In this document: piece after piece, positions 24,415 through 31,974 of the stretch
Position numbering within the stretch: the stretch's first letter is position 1
How the letters are laid out: every line of letters begins with the position of its first letter
Source of the DNA: Bacteroidales bacterium
GTDB taxonomy: Bacteria > Bacteroidota > Bacteroidia > Bacteroidales > F082
DNA length: 64,000 bases
Assembly (NCBI GenBank): GCA_024689285.1
Contig: JAILDR010000007.1
Location: 21,708-85,707, forward strand
Direction of reading: 5' to 3'
The notes under the pieces: model-generated
Told to the model about the DNA's origin: nothing
What the model saw: the letters and a program-made list of their open reading frames with translations, nothing else
Databases searched by the model: none
Made by a program: the position numbers and the translations under genes

Positions 24415-24815
24415 ATCAATTCTTTGAAGTTAGCAATAAGGTAGTCGGCAATCTCACGCATGGCGGTGGCCGCCTGTTGTGCGTCAAGCGGTTTGCCCTT
24501 GCCGATGGGCAGCACCCGCTGCGTCTCGTTGTACATGCCTTTCTTCCACTCAATCTTGAGCATGTTGTCGAGGTCGGCCACCACATACCAGTCAGGCTTG
24601 TTGTCGATGGTGGTAACGGCGAAGCGCTCATTGTCGATAGGCTCGATGGGGATAGGCTCCACCTCCATGCTTACAACCTCGTTCGGTCCTACGAACCTTG
24701 CAAATTCAGGGGTTTGCTCCAGCCGCTTGATGGCATCGGCCTGGTTGCGAGCCTCAACGGTGGATTTCACTTCATCCCCGTTGCTCAGTTTGATGTTGAT
24801 TCGGTATCGTTTCAT
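24411..24815 (-). CDS. 134-aa hypothetical protein
   Basis: A beta-alpha protein (MKRYRINIKLSNGDEV, EARNQADAIKRLEQ) ending in a helix (QQAATAMREIADYLIANF). It is coupled to the IbrB-like gene by an ATGA overlap, suggesting joint function. No domain recognised. Confidence 0.65.
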   Translation of the reverse strand: MKRYRINIKLSNGDEVKSTVEARNQADAIKRLEQTPEFARFVGPNEVVSMEVEPIPIEPIDNERFAVTTIDNKPDWYVVADLDNMLKIEWKKGMYNETQRVLPIGKGKPLDAQQAATAMREIADYLIANFKELI

Positions 24816-25315
24816 ATCTCTTCACATTTTGAAAATTCCTTGTTTCTGAACAGTTCGGCCAAGCCGCTGATCTGCTTCAGCCGAAGCAGTTCGTCGGCGT
24901 CCATGCCGATATTCTTCAAGATCCATGCGTCGCTCATGCCCGACTTCGTGAGTTCGGCCACGATGTTGCTCATGAGTTCGATGGAATGTGCGCCACGGGC
25001 GCGGTTGTGCCGGATGGTCGAAGCCATGCGGTTGCTCAGAGGCTTGTCGATGGTGACGACAGGCATCATGCCGCCTTCGCGGTCGCGGATGCGCTTGCTG
25101 GTCAGCATGACGGTGTAGCGGTGGAAGCCATCCACAATCTCGTAGGTGTCCGACTCAGGGATGTAGTAGCACACTATCGGCATGGTGTAGCCATCCTCCC
25201 ATATCGACAGCTCCAGCAGCTTCATTTCGGGCGGTGCCACGGCGTTGGGGTTGTAGCTGTTGGCCCTGATCTTTTCGATGGGCACGGCCTTCACGTTGTA
25301 AACAGGTGATGTCAT
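24812..25315 (-). CDS. ParB/Srx-like protein (IbrB-like)
   Basis: 167 residues starting MTSPVYNVKAVPIEKI; the ATG overlaps the IbrA-like stop. The ParB N-terminal fold is visible: IRANSYNPNAV, EDGYTMPIVCYY and the signature DGFHRY, followed by a basic helix (NRMASTIRHNRARGAHS). The family includes nucleases and nucleotide-using enzymes. In E. coli, IbrB works with the PAPS-reductase-like IbrA, and the two genes are adjacent, as here. Confidence 0.85.
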   Translation of the reverse strand: MTSPVYNVKAVPIEKIRANSYNPNAVAPPEMKLLELSIWEDGYTMPIVCYYIPESDTYEIVDGFHRYTVMLTSKRIRDREGGMMPVVTIDKPLSNRMASTIRHNRARGAHSIELMSNIVAELTKSGMSDAWILKNIGMDADELLRLKQISGLAELFRNKEFSKCEEI

Positions 25316-26571
25316 AGCAGGTTTTGGTATTTTTCGATGATATTCTTTCGGCGGGTCATCTCCTCCTTGGTCTGGGAGAAACCCATATACTTGCATAGGT
25401 GGTCATTCTTCATGATGCAGATGCACATCCGCTTGAAGGTGGGGATTTCCTTGAACTCCGAAATGTCGATGTCGTCAAGGTATTCCATGCGCACCGGCTT
25501 TTTGTCGGTGGCATAGTTGGTGGTGGCTTGCACATCCATCTTCACCCCGGCTGCACGGAGTTTGGCGATAGTGGCCTCCGACAGGCAGCCGCCGCGCTCA
25601 CGCCAAAAGCGGATAGAGGTTTCGAGTTTGGCGAGATAGCCCGCCTTGGTCTTCGGCGGCAAGGTGTCAAGCAGGAAGTACATGTATTGCTCCCACGTGT
25701 AATCCTTCGGCTTGGTGATGCTCTTCCAGCCCATGGCCGTGGTGCCGCCATAGATGCCGGTGAAGTTCACGCCGTTCACGCGGCTCACCAGCTTGCCCCA
25801 GGTGTGCGGCTCAATCACGCGGTACAGCTTCAGCGACTCCTGTCCCTCGCTGATGAACGGCGAAGCCACGCGCATTTGGTCGATATTCACGCCCGCCATA
25901 TAATAGAGGTCGTAGAGGTGGTTGTAGCGCCAACCATTCTTCGCATTGGCAATCCAAACATCCTCGGTCGTGAAGTCGTAGATGGGATAGGCGTTCACCA
26001 CACCGTTTTCCATGTCCTTTGTCCACCGCCATCCGTCGTAGTTCTTATAGTTGCGGTCGCTGAATATGGCTCGCCAGCGGTTCAGGCTCTCCTGAGTCCT
26101 GATGCCCACCATGCAGCACACCGGGCATTGCTTCTCCTTGGCCAACCATGCGCCGAAGGCGACTTGGAAATCATAGTCCCACATATTCGACCGCAGGAAA
26201 GGGAAGCTGATGTAGGCACCTTGCGGACGCTCACGCACCCAGATGCCCTGCTTCGTCGGGTCCCATGGCCGCCAATACGACTGGAACACGCTTGTGCATG
26301 TCGTAACCTTGAACGGCACGCACACATGATAGATGTCGGCCACATCAGCAAACGATTTCAGCGTTTCGGCCACATATTCCGTGGTCATCTCGTACTGGCA
26401 TTCGTAGTCCATGTGGAAGATGCCGAAACGCCTGCCGCGTCTCTTGGCTTCGGCAGCCACCATGTTCAGCAACACGCCGCTGTCCTTACCGCCCGAAAAC
26501 GACACATACACATAGCCGAAATGCGTAAACGCCTTGGCTATCCTTCGCTTTGCAGCCTCATAGACATTCAT
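25312..26571 (-). CDS. PAPS-reductase-like PP-loop protein (IbrA-like, DUF3440)
   Basis: 419 residues. The PP-loop SGGKDSG near residue 26 binds ATP or PAPS. MVGIRTQESLNRW, DFTTEDVWIAN and NHLYDLYYMAGV are typical of the PAPS reductase / DUF3440 branch. C-terminal Cys residues (RMCICIMKNDHLCKYMG) may bind metal. Related enzymes activate sulfur or form tRNA or DNA modifications; DndC of phosphorothioate systems is a relative. The partner ParB-like gene overlaps downstream and an SNF2-type helicase overlaps upstream. The phage may modify its DNA or a host nucleotide, or regulate transcription as IbrAB does; the substrate is unknown. Confidence 0.85.
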   Translation of the reverse strand: MNVYEAAKRRIAKAFTHFGYVYVSFSGGKDSGVLLNMVAAEAKRRGRRFGIFHMDYECQYEMTTEYVAETLKSFADVADIYHVCVPFKVTTCTSVFQSYWRPWDPTKQGIWVRERPQGAYISFPFLRSNMWDYDFQVAFGAWLAKEKQCPVCCMVGIRTQESLNRWRAIFSDRNYKNYDGWRWTKDMENGVVNAYPIYDFTTEDVWIANAKNGWRYNHLYDLYYMAGVNIDQMRVASPFISEGQESLKLYRVIEPHTWGKLVSRVNGVNFTGIYGGTTAMGWKSITKPKDYTWEQYMYFLLDTLPPKTKAGYLAKLETSIRFWRERGGCLSEATIAKLRAAGVKMDVQATTNYATDKKPVRMEYLDDIDISEFKEIPTFKRMCICIMKNDHLCKYMGFSQTKEEMTRRKNIIEKYQNLL

Positions 26572-27775
26572 ACACTTCCTCCTTTGTTTTGCCTTTAAAA
26601 TACTCAGTCATCGACACTTTCTTGGCAATGTTGCGGTCGATGAGGCCTTCCAGCTTCACGTTGCCGGTCAGGTCGTAATACTTGCAGTCGTACTCCTGCC
26701 CAGTGCGGAAGGTGCGCCGTCCGCTCTGGATCCGCAGGGCAAGGTCCCAAATCTTGTCGAAATAGATGGTGTTGTGGTACTGCTGAAGGTTCAGCCCGAA
26801 GCTCTCCTTCTGGTACGACAACACGGCGGCTTTCGGGTAACGCTTCCGGCAAGCCTCCTGGCTGTCGATGTACTTGCAGAAGATGATGGTCTCTTCCTCG
26901 GGCACACGCTCAAGGATAAGGTCAACCGTGTCGAACTTGTCGGGCGAACAGCAATAGCAGTGCTGCATCTTCTGCGTCATTTCGAGGAAGATGTTGTTGT
27001 TGCGGAACTTCAGCAGCTCGTCCGACAGGAATTGCTCCTTCAGCCATTCGTATTGCTCACGCTCCTTGTCGGTGATGGAATAGCTCCAATCCGAATAGTT
27101 CTGGCTGATGTTCAGGTGCAGGTCACACTCATACACATAATGGCGGATGAGGCTATAGAGGTAGTCCACGTTCTCGTAGCCGGTGATGAACTCTCGGCTG
27201 TAGGTCTTCCAACTGCCTATCCGCTTCGTGATGGTGGTGTAGCGGCAGAAGGTGTCCTTGAACTTGGCCATGCTCATATTGAGGATTTTGGGCGAAAGAA
27301 ACTCCATCTGGCTCCACAGGTCAAGCAGGTTGCGGCTCAAAGGTGTGCCGTTGAGGATGAGTTTGTATTCGCACAACTCGCCGATGTCGAGCAGCCTCTT
27401 GGTTCGCTTGGCGTCGGCATTCTTGATTTTCAGGCTCTCATCCACCACCACGAAAGGCTTTTTTGCATCCAATATCCTTTGCCGCAGTTCCAGATAGATG
27501 CGGTCGCTGCCGCCGATACTCTCCACGCCGTAATACACGGCTGGCGCGTGGAACCCGCCCCACTTGGACACCTCGTCCATCACCGAGGGGATGCCGTCGG
27601 CGGTGCGGATCGTCCGCAATGGGCCAATCCACACCACCAGGTCGACATCTGGCACCTCATTCACGAGTTCGCAGGCCACGCGGGTCTTCCCCGTGCCCGG
27701 CTCCATGAAAAGCGCACCCACCTTCCATTCCTGCAGGTGCGCCTTTGCGTCATATTGTTGCGGTAGCAGGTTCAT
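26558..27775 (-). CDS. SNF2-type helicase/translocase
   Basis: 405 residues. Walker A GTGKT (residues 28-32), a DExx-type box DESLKIKN, motif III GTPLSRN, and C-terminal motifs (IIFCKYIDSQE, GRRTFRTGQEYD, which stands in for the QxxGRxxR motif VI). It is a compact superfamily 2 enzyme that would translocate on or remodel DNA. It overlaps the IbrA-like gene by 14 bp. Phages often carry such an enzyme for recombination or replication; the neighbourhood hints at a joint DNA-modification role. Confidence 0.9.
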   Translation of the reverse strand: MNLLPQQYDAKAHLQEWKVGALFMEPGTGKTRVACELVNEVPDVDLVVWIGPLRTIRTADGIPSVMDEVSKWGGFHAPAVYYGVESIGGSDRIYLELRQRILDAKKPFVVVDESLKIKNADAKRTKRLLDIGELCEYKLILNGTPLSRNLLDLWSQMEFLSPKILNMSMAKFKDTFCRYTTITKRIGSWKTYSREFITGYENVDYLYSLIRHYVYECDLHLNISQNYSDWSYSITDKEREQYEWLKEQFLSDELLKFRNNNIFLEMTQKMQHCYCCSPDKFDTVDLILERVPEEETIIFCKYIDSQEACRKRYPKAAVLSYQKESFGLNLQQYHNTIYFDKIWDLALRIQSGRRTFRTGQEYDCKYYDLTGNVKLEGLIDRNIAKKVSMTEYFKGKTKEEVYECL

Positions 27776-28095
27776 CTCTTCAGCTCCTTGATTTCGTTAC
27801 TGCTAACCGCGTCAACCTTTGCAGGCTCGTGACGCTCGATGTGGTAGTCCGGGAGGCGGTTGCCAGCCTCGTCGAACCAGGCTCGCTTCTTGGATGAATA
27901 CTGGAGAACCTTCTTCTCCAGCAGCCAGGCTGCAATCCAATAGGCATCCGACTTCTGCACCTCGAAGTCGGGGCCAAACACTTGCGAAGCGGGGATGATG
28001 TCGGAGCTGCCATCGAAGGCCGTGGCCTTGAAAGCCTTGGGGCTAATCCTCACAAGGCTTTCAAGACGCACACTGTAGCACAAGGTCTTTTTCAT
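27772..28095 (-). CDS. 107-aa hypothetical protein
   Basis: Beta-alpha protein (MKKTLCYSVRLESLVRIS, AYWIAAWLLEKKVLQYSS). It overlaps the helicase start as ATGA and probably works with it. No recognised domain or catalytic motif. Confidence 0.65.
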   Translation of the reverse strand: MKKTLCYSVRLESLVRISPKAFKATAFDGSSDIIPASQVFGPDFEVQKSDAYWIAAWLLEKKVLQYSSKKRAWFDEAGNRLPDYHIERHEPAKVDAVSSNEIKELKR

Positions 28096-28096
28096 A

Positions 28097-28348
28097 TCAG
28101 TAGAGTGTTACAGCGTTAATATCCGTAATGACATCGGCATCCGAGCAACCGACATAAGGCAGGTGGCGCCATGTGCCATCCTCAACCTTAATGAATTGCT
28201 GTCTTCTGGTGGGAGTCTCGCAAATCAAATTCTTGATCTCGACCTTGAATTTGTAGTTGCAGAAGTCCAAGGCACGGGCAAAGCTCTCAGCCTTGAATGA
28301 GTACTCGGTGTTGGTAGGTCCGTAAATTGCGGTGAAATCGTATAACAT
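28097..28348 (-). CDS. 83-aa hypothetical protein
   Basis: Starts MLYDFTAIYGPTNTEYSF, and it is a small alpha/beta protein (SFARALDFCNYKFKVEIK). One base separates it from the downstream gene. Function unknown. Confidence 0.65.
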   Translation of the reverse strand: MLYDFTAIYGPTNTEYSFKAESFARALDFCNYKFKVEIKNLICETPTRRQQFIKVEDGTWRHLPYVGCSDADVITDINAVTLY

Positions 28349-28391
28349 AGTTTTTGTCGCCAGTTTTATCCAGTTGGCTCGTCTGTTTTGA

Positions 28392-28628
28392 TTATTTAAT
28401 TGTGATAGTGATGGTGTTGGCGTTGAAGTCCATGATGCAATCAACTTGCACGTCTTTGCAATCATTCCTGTAGCCAGTAGTCTTGAAGTTATCCCAGCTC
28501 ATGCAGTGACCTTTAAAATTCTTTTCGATGCCGAAGGATTCCTTTACAAATTCATGGCACATTTCCAAGTACTCTCCTGCACAATGGTCGCGGTTGATTC
28601 TGCTGTCTTTAATTGTCGTAGTTTTCAT
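28392..28628 (-). CDS. 78-aa hypothetical protein
   Basis: Starts MKTTTIKDSRINRDHCAGEY. The Cys-containing helical middle (YLEMCHEFVKESFG) and a beta C-terminus (VDCIMDFNANTITITIK) suggest a small folded protein. First gene after the promoter at 28680. Confidence 0.6.
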   Translation of the reverse strand: MKTTTIKDSRINRDHCAGEYLEMCHEFVKESFGIEKNFKGHCMSWDNFKTTGYRNDCKDVQVDCIMDFNANTITITIK

Positions 28629-29225
28629 TTTTTTTTGTCGCCGGTTTGGTCGGTTGGCTCTTCCGTTCTTGTTTGATGATGCAAAGATAATACTTTTTTG
28701 TTTATGTATATACAAAAACAAGAGTTTTTTTTTAATTATTTTTCATTATCTTTGTAAATCATTGATATTTGTACACTTACAAAATAGGAAATTTTTTCCA
28801 CTTTTCATCAAATTTCTCCATACAAAATCAAGTTTTGCAATCAGTTTCAATCAGCTTTGCTCACGTTAAGTTTTCCGCGAAAAATGTAGCATATTCTGCG
28901 CTTTTTAAGATGGTGCAAAAATACCACCCCCTATACAGCTAAAAGTGAAAAAAACCGCCGCCTGCAAGTCCTCCGAGACGCCGCAGGCGTCGAAAATTTC
29001 ATACCATATCAAGAAAAAGAACAATTCAGCCTATCTAATTCTCACGCTCTCAACAAACAACGCCGCCGATTTTGCAAAAATCGGCGGCGTTTCCGTCGGA
29101 AGACCTCGCGCCGCCCTCCCGAGACGGGGGCAATTGCCTCCCTCACTTTGCGAAATATGCGGGGGCTGGTGTCGGTGTCGGATGTCGGGACGGAGTCGCG
29201 CCGACTCCGTCCCTCTCTCCCTCCG
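28629..29225. promoter_or_regulatory. Gene-free region with promoters and terminators
   Basis: No convincing gene. Minus-strand TATCTTTG at 28680-28688 with TTTTTG upstream is a host-type promoter for the 78-aa gene. The phage-type TATTTTTGCACC is at 28912-28923, with TCACTT at the same 20-nt offset as the other copies. A 7-bp stem CGCCTGC/GCAGGCG (28959-28989) with seven T closes the preceding operon. A 13-bp hairpin CGCCGCCGATTTT (29061-29089) and GGACGGAGTCG...CGACTCCGTCC (29191-29215) are further terminator-like stems. Confidence 0.6.
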
Positions 29226-30143
29226 TCAACAGTTCAACAGCGGCTGTCTCTCCGTCTCAACTGCCGCCATCATATCAAAAAGGGCGGCATTGGTGGGGAT
29301 AATACGCGGCATGTCGGCGGTCGTTGGCTTGTGTACCTCGGTCGCAAGGTTCAAAAATTCCCATGCTGTAAGGCTGTCCGACAACATTAGGCGCTCCGTC
29401 AGATGTTCGGCGAATATTGACAACTGCGCCTGATTGAGGGGCGCAACTTTCACACGGTCGCGGATTGCCTTGGTGCGGCTGTCTGCGGCTACCCTCATAC
29501 AATTAAGGAGACCTAAATACATTAACGCGGTCGGGCGGTCGAGGCGTTGCGCCTTTAGCCTCTCAATCCGTTGGCGGTCGTTGTCGGTGATGGTGGCGGC
29601 GTTGTCAAGCCATCTTTCCACCGTGCCGAAAAGTTCATTAATACTGCCTTGGTCGTTGCCCTTGCTTATTGCGGTGTGTTCTGCGCCTAAAATGGTCTGA
29701 TTGCGGCAAATGGTGACGCGCTGACCGATTGCCACTTGTACGCCATCTTGGTGGAAAGTTAGGGCGATATTCGTGCATTTCTCGCCATCATCGTATTTCA
29801 TAAGGTTAAGCGTACAAAACACACGGCGCAAAATGTGCGCTTCTACGGCGTGGGGCATGGTCACGGCCTCCACCTGGGGCAATAACACGACACCAGGCGC
29901 GGACTTGCTCGCGTTTTGCGCTGCCCATAGGTCGGACACAATCGGCATAAGGCCACGACTTTCGGCGGCGTCCGCTATCCGTTCAATCGCTTCATAATGA
30001 TAAAAGCCTTTCAGCGGTCGGCCAAAAATGTCGTTTTCCTTGTGCGTCCTCTTGAGGGTGTCAAGGGTTAATTCGATGTTCTTTTCTGCCTCAAAATCAA
30101 AAGTTTGGGCGTTTTCGATGTTGTTTAATTGTTGTAAATACAT
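29226..30143 (-). CDS. 305-aa hypothetical protein (DUF932/DUF3871-like?)
   Basis: Starts MYLQQLNNIENAQTFDFE. Segments such as VTMPHAVEAHILRRVFCTL, GQRVTICRNQTILGAEHT and GTVERWLDN recall the DUF932 superfamily of phage and plasmid proteins, but the match is weak by eye. Phage members are expressed early and some act against host systems. It follows the phosphoribosyltransferase and the 47-aa gene and seems to be a small accessory block. Confidence 0.6.
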   Translation of the reverse strand: MYLQQLNNIENAQTFDFEAEKNIELTLDTLKRTHKENDIFGRPLKGFYHYEAIERIADAAESRGLMPIVSDLWAAQNASKSAPGVVLLPQVEAVTMPHAVEAHILRRVFCTLNLMKYDDGEKCTNIALTFHQDGVQVAIGQRVTICRNQTILGAEHTAISKGNDQGSINELFGTVERWLDNAATITDNDRQRIERLKAQRLDRPTALMYLGLLNCMRVAADSRTKAIRDRVKVAPLNQAQLSIFAEHLTERLMLSDSLTAWEFLNLATEVHKPTTADMPRIIPTNAALFDMMAAVETERQPLLNC

Positions 30144-30183
30144 AATATTGGGCACGCAACTGGGCGGCGTGTCTGCCTCTTGA

Positions 30184-30681
30184 TTAGTTAATATTAGGAT
30201 AAAGTCTTTGTAGGTTCTTAATTGGTTGGGAATTGGTGGCGGCGGCATAGGCAAAGACAATCCCACCACCAACGGCACGGACTGCGGCGGCGGCTGTCGT
30301 TCCCGTGGCTACCACATTATCAATAATGATAATCCGTTTATCAGTTGGCAACGGCTGGGAAAGATAAAAGCCTAATTTTTTGGGCAAAATATGCCTGCCT
30401 TGTTTCTTTAGGTTGTAGAGGGTTTCGCGTGGTGTGCCTTTCAGATAGTCGCAAACCTCGGCGGCGGTCTCTCTTGCAATCCGTTTGCAGAGTTCCAAAG
30501 TATAGGTGGCCTTTCCCGTGTGGCTGGGCATTGGAACAAGTACAGCATTAGTCGGGATGTATTTCACCATCTCGGCGGCGGCTTTAGACACTGCCCATCT
30601 TTCGCCCTCTTTCATCGCGTGTGCGGTCTCGCTTCTACGGTTTGCCCTATAGTTGCCAGTTGCAAAATATCTCGTTTCCAT
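30184..30681 (-). CDS. Phosphoribosyltransferase-like protein
   Basis: 165 residues from METRYFATGNYRAN; an upstream start at 30723 would overlap the 47-aa gene. The PRPP loop is clear: IIIIDNVVATGTTAAA. VLVPMPSHTGKATYTLELCK is typical of the ComF/PRT fold. Such enzymes move phosphoribose to bases or amines. In this phage it may serve nucleotide salvage or a modification pathway, perhaps with the TrpF-like protein at 52358. Confidence 0.82.
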   Translation of the reverse strand: METRYFATGNYRANRRSETAHAMKEGERWAVSKAAAEMVKYIPTNAVLVPMPSHTGKATYTLELCKRIARETAAEVCDYLKGTPRETLYNLKKQGRHILPKKLGFYLSQPLPTDKRIIIIDNVVATGTTAAAAVRAVGGGIVFAYAAATNSQPIKNLQRLYPNIN

Positions 30682-30685
30682 GGCT

Positions 30686-30829
30686 TCAACGAATTGAGTA
30701 GTACATTTTTTCAAGTTGTCCAAGACTCAAGCCTGTTTCAGCTTGTATCTGTGCCAAGTCATCATAATTTTCCACGCCTCGTGCAATCAAATTTCTGGCG
30801 TTCTCTTTCGGGTTGTAGGTGTTTTCCAT
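30686..30829 (-). CDS. 47-aa hypothetical protein
   Basis: MENTYNPKENARNLIARGVE is a small helical protein with a UBA-like pattern (YDDLAQIQAETGLSLGQLEKMY). Its stop is 5 bp before the preferred phosphoribosyltransferase start. Function unknown. Confidence 0.6.
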   Translation of the reverse strand: MENTYNPKENARNLIARGVENYDDLAQIQAETGLSLGQLEKMYYSIR

Positions 30830-30960
30830 ATCAGTTGAGTTTTGAGATTTATTCTTTTTGGTTTGAGCCGGTAACTTTTTTAACTAATTCGTTCACTTTC
30901 AGCATTTTTTTAATTCATTCCCCCAGGAATCACCGTATAACTTTTTGCTGCTTGAAGAGA

Positions 30961-31471
30961 GTAGGCGGTAGCAATGCAATGGCGCGTCGAAAAATACTAC
31001 CCGTAGGTGTGGAGATTTTTCAAAAGACGCGCTCCGTATCACCATTGCATTGCAGATACCGCCGAAACTATCTTTGCAGCAGGAAAGTATACATCAGGGG
31101 ATCCTTGGGGAATACCACGGCAAAGTGCTGAAACTGTGAACACCGCTTGAAAAAACTCGCGAAGCGTTAACGACCGCCGATTAGGCGTTAAACAAATAGC
31201 GTGGTAAGGGCGGGAGACCGGAGCGTAGGAAACGCCCATGTGCGTAAGGGGAAGGCGACAGTCCCGAAAGTGTCCTTTAGGGCATAGCCATGAGCAATGG
31301 TCTGGCACAGACGATTGCCATAGCAACGCCCGTTAAAAAGGACTCTTTCATAGGGGACCGTCGACTTTCTTTCGGGGAGGAGATGGAACGGTTACGGAGT
31401 GGAGGGATTCCGCCGTGCGATGGATATAGAAAACCCCGGCAGGAGGTCGTGAGACTTCCTGTCGGGGTTTT
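30961..31471 (+). ncRNA. Candidate large structured noncoding RNA
   Basis: No gene fits here, but the plus strand is dense with hairpins. A long two-part helix (30965-30982 with 31042-31063) encloses GCGCGTC/GACGCGC and GAAAAAT/ATTTTTC stems. Further stems: TTAACG...CGTTAA (about 31166-31190), GGGCG/CGCCC (31208-31236), GCAAT...GTCTG GCA CAGAC...ATTGC (31294-31317), and ACGG...CCGT (31388-31415). A host-type promoter TATCTTTG (31069-31076, TTG 21 nt upstream) would start a ~390-nt RNA ending at a very strong terminator (31430-31471). No match to RNase P, tmRNA, 6S or group I/II introns was recognised. It lies beside the terminase gene, antisense to it. Confidence 0.6.
31430..31471 (+). terminator. 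Strong intrinsic terminator of the structured RNA
   Basis: 19-nt arms AAAACCCCGGCAGGAGGTC / GACTTCCTGTCGGGGTTTT with two mismatched positions, and T-rich on the 3' side (TTTTCTT). It works for plus-strand RNA; there is no plus-strand gene just before it. Confidence 0.85.
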
Positions 31472-31664
31472 CTTCCGCTTCGGCCTGTACGCTGTCAGGT
31501 TCTTGGCACAAGAGCCTGGCAGAGGCGGCAGACTGTCGGCTGTGCCTCACAGAGGCTCTGTCGACAGGCTGACGGGCTCTAAAGCGGCAATGGTGCAGAA
31601 ATAGACCGTGGCCGTAGTGAAGCCAGCGGAACGAAGCGCCACAGCCTATTTCGGCATGGTTGCC

Positions 31665-31759
31665 GCGTGCGTCATGCGGTAGAAGCGAGTATGAGACGAA
31701 GCCGCTTGCGAGTCGAATATGTCTGAGCGGATGACGCGACCCGCTTAGGCGGGGGACGC
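31665..31759 (+). repeat. Structured repeat element, copy 2 of 2
   Basis: 95 nt matching copy 1 at 5045-5138. Folding on the plus strand: outer helix GCGTC/GACGC, inner GCGTCAT/ATGACGC, AAGCG/CGCTT and CCCGC TTAG GCGGG. It lies between the large RNA and the terminase gene. The sequence from 31476 to here also holds hairpins (for example CAGG-TCTTG...CAAGA-CCTG), so this may be the 3' part of a longer noncoding unit. Confidence 0.6.
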
Positions 31760-31884
31760 CCTCATTATTATCATATCATTTTATTCTCTCATTTTATCTA
31801 TCATTCTGCCATATTCGTTAAGAAAAAGACTTATTGCAATTCAGCCTTTTACACCCGTCTTGGATTTCCTACGCAAATAAAACT

Positions 31885-31927
31885 GTCAAATTAAGTCGCA
31901 TATCAGTCAAATAAACGTCAAATTAAG
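31885..31927. repeat. Three GTCAAATTAAG-type repeats
   Basis: GTCAAATTAAG (31885-31895), GTCAAATAAAC (31906-31916) and GTCAAATTAAG (31917-31927) are spaced 21 and 11 bp, near whole helical turns. They are close to the repeats at 17271-17346, which suggests one regulator. The rest of 31760-31974 is AT-rich with no gene. Confidence 0.5.
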
Positions 31928-31974
31928 CCTGTTCAAATCCGCTTAATCAGCAGTCAACGATTAACTTATTGGTT

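Noticed and set aside
31083..31471. Group II intron, RNase P RNA or tmRNA in the structured region
   Set aside because: No domain V, no GAGGAAAGTCC/ACAGA motifs and no tRNA-like end with a tag frame were found.
31290..31604. Plus-strand frame in the structured RNA region
   Set aside because: It crosses the strong terminator and hairpins, and its composition is not protein-like.
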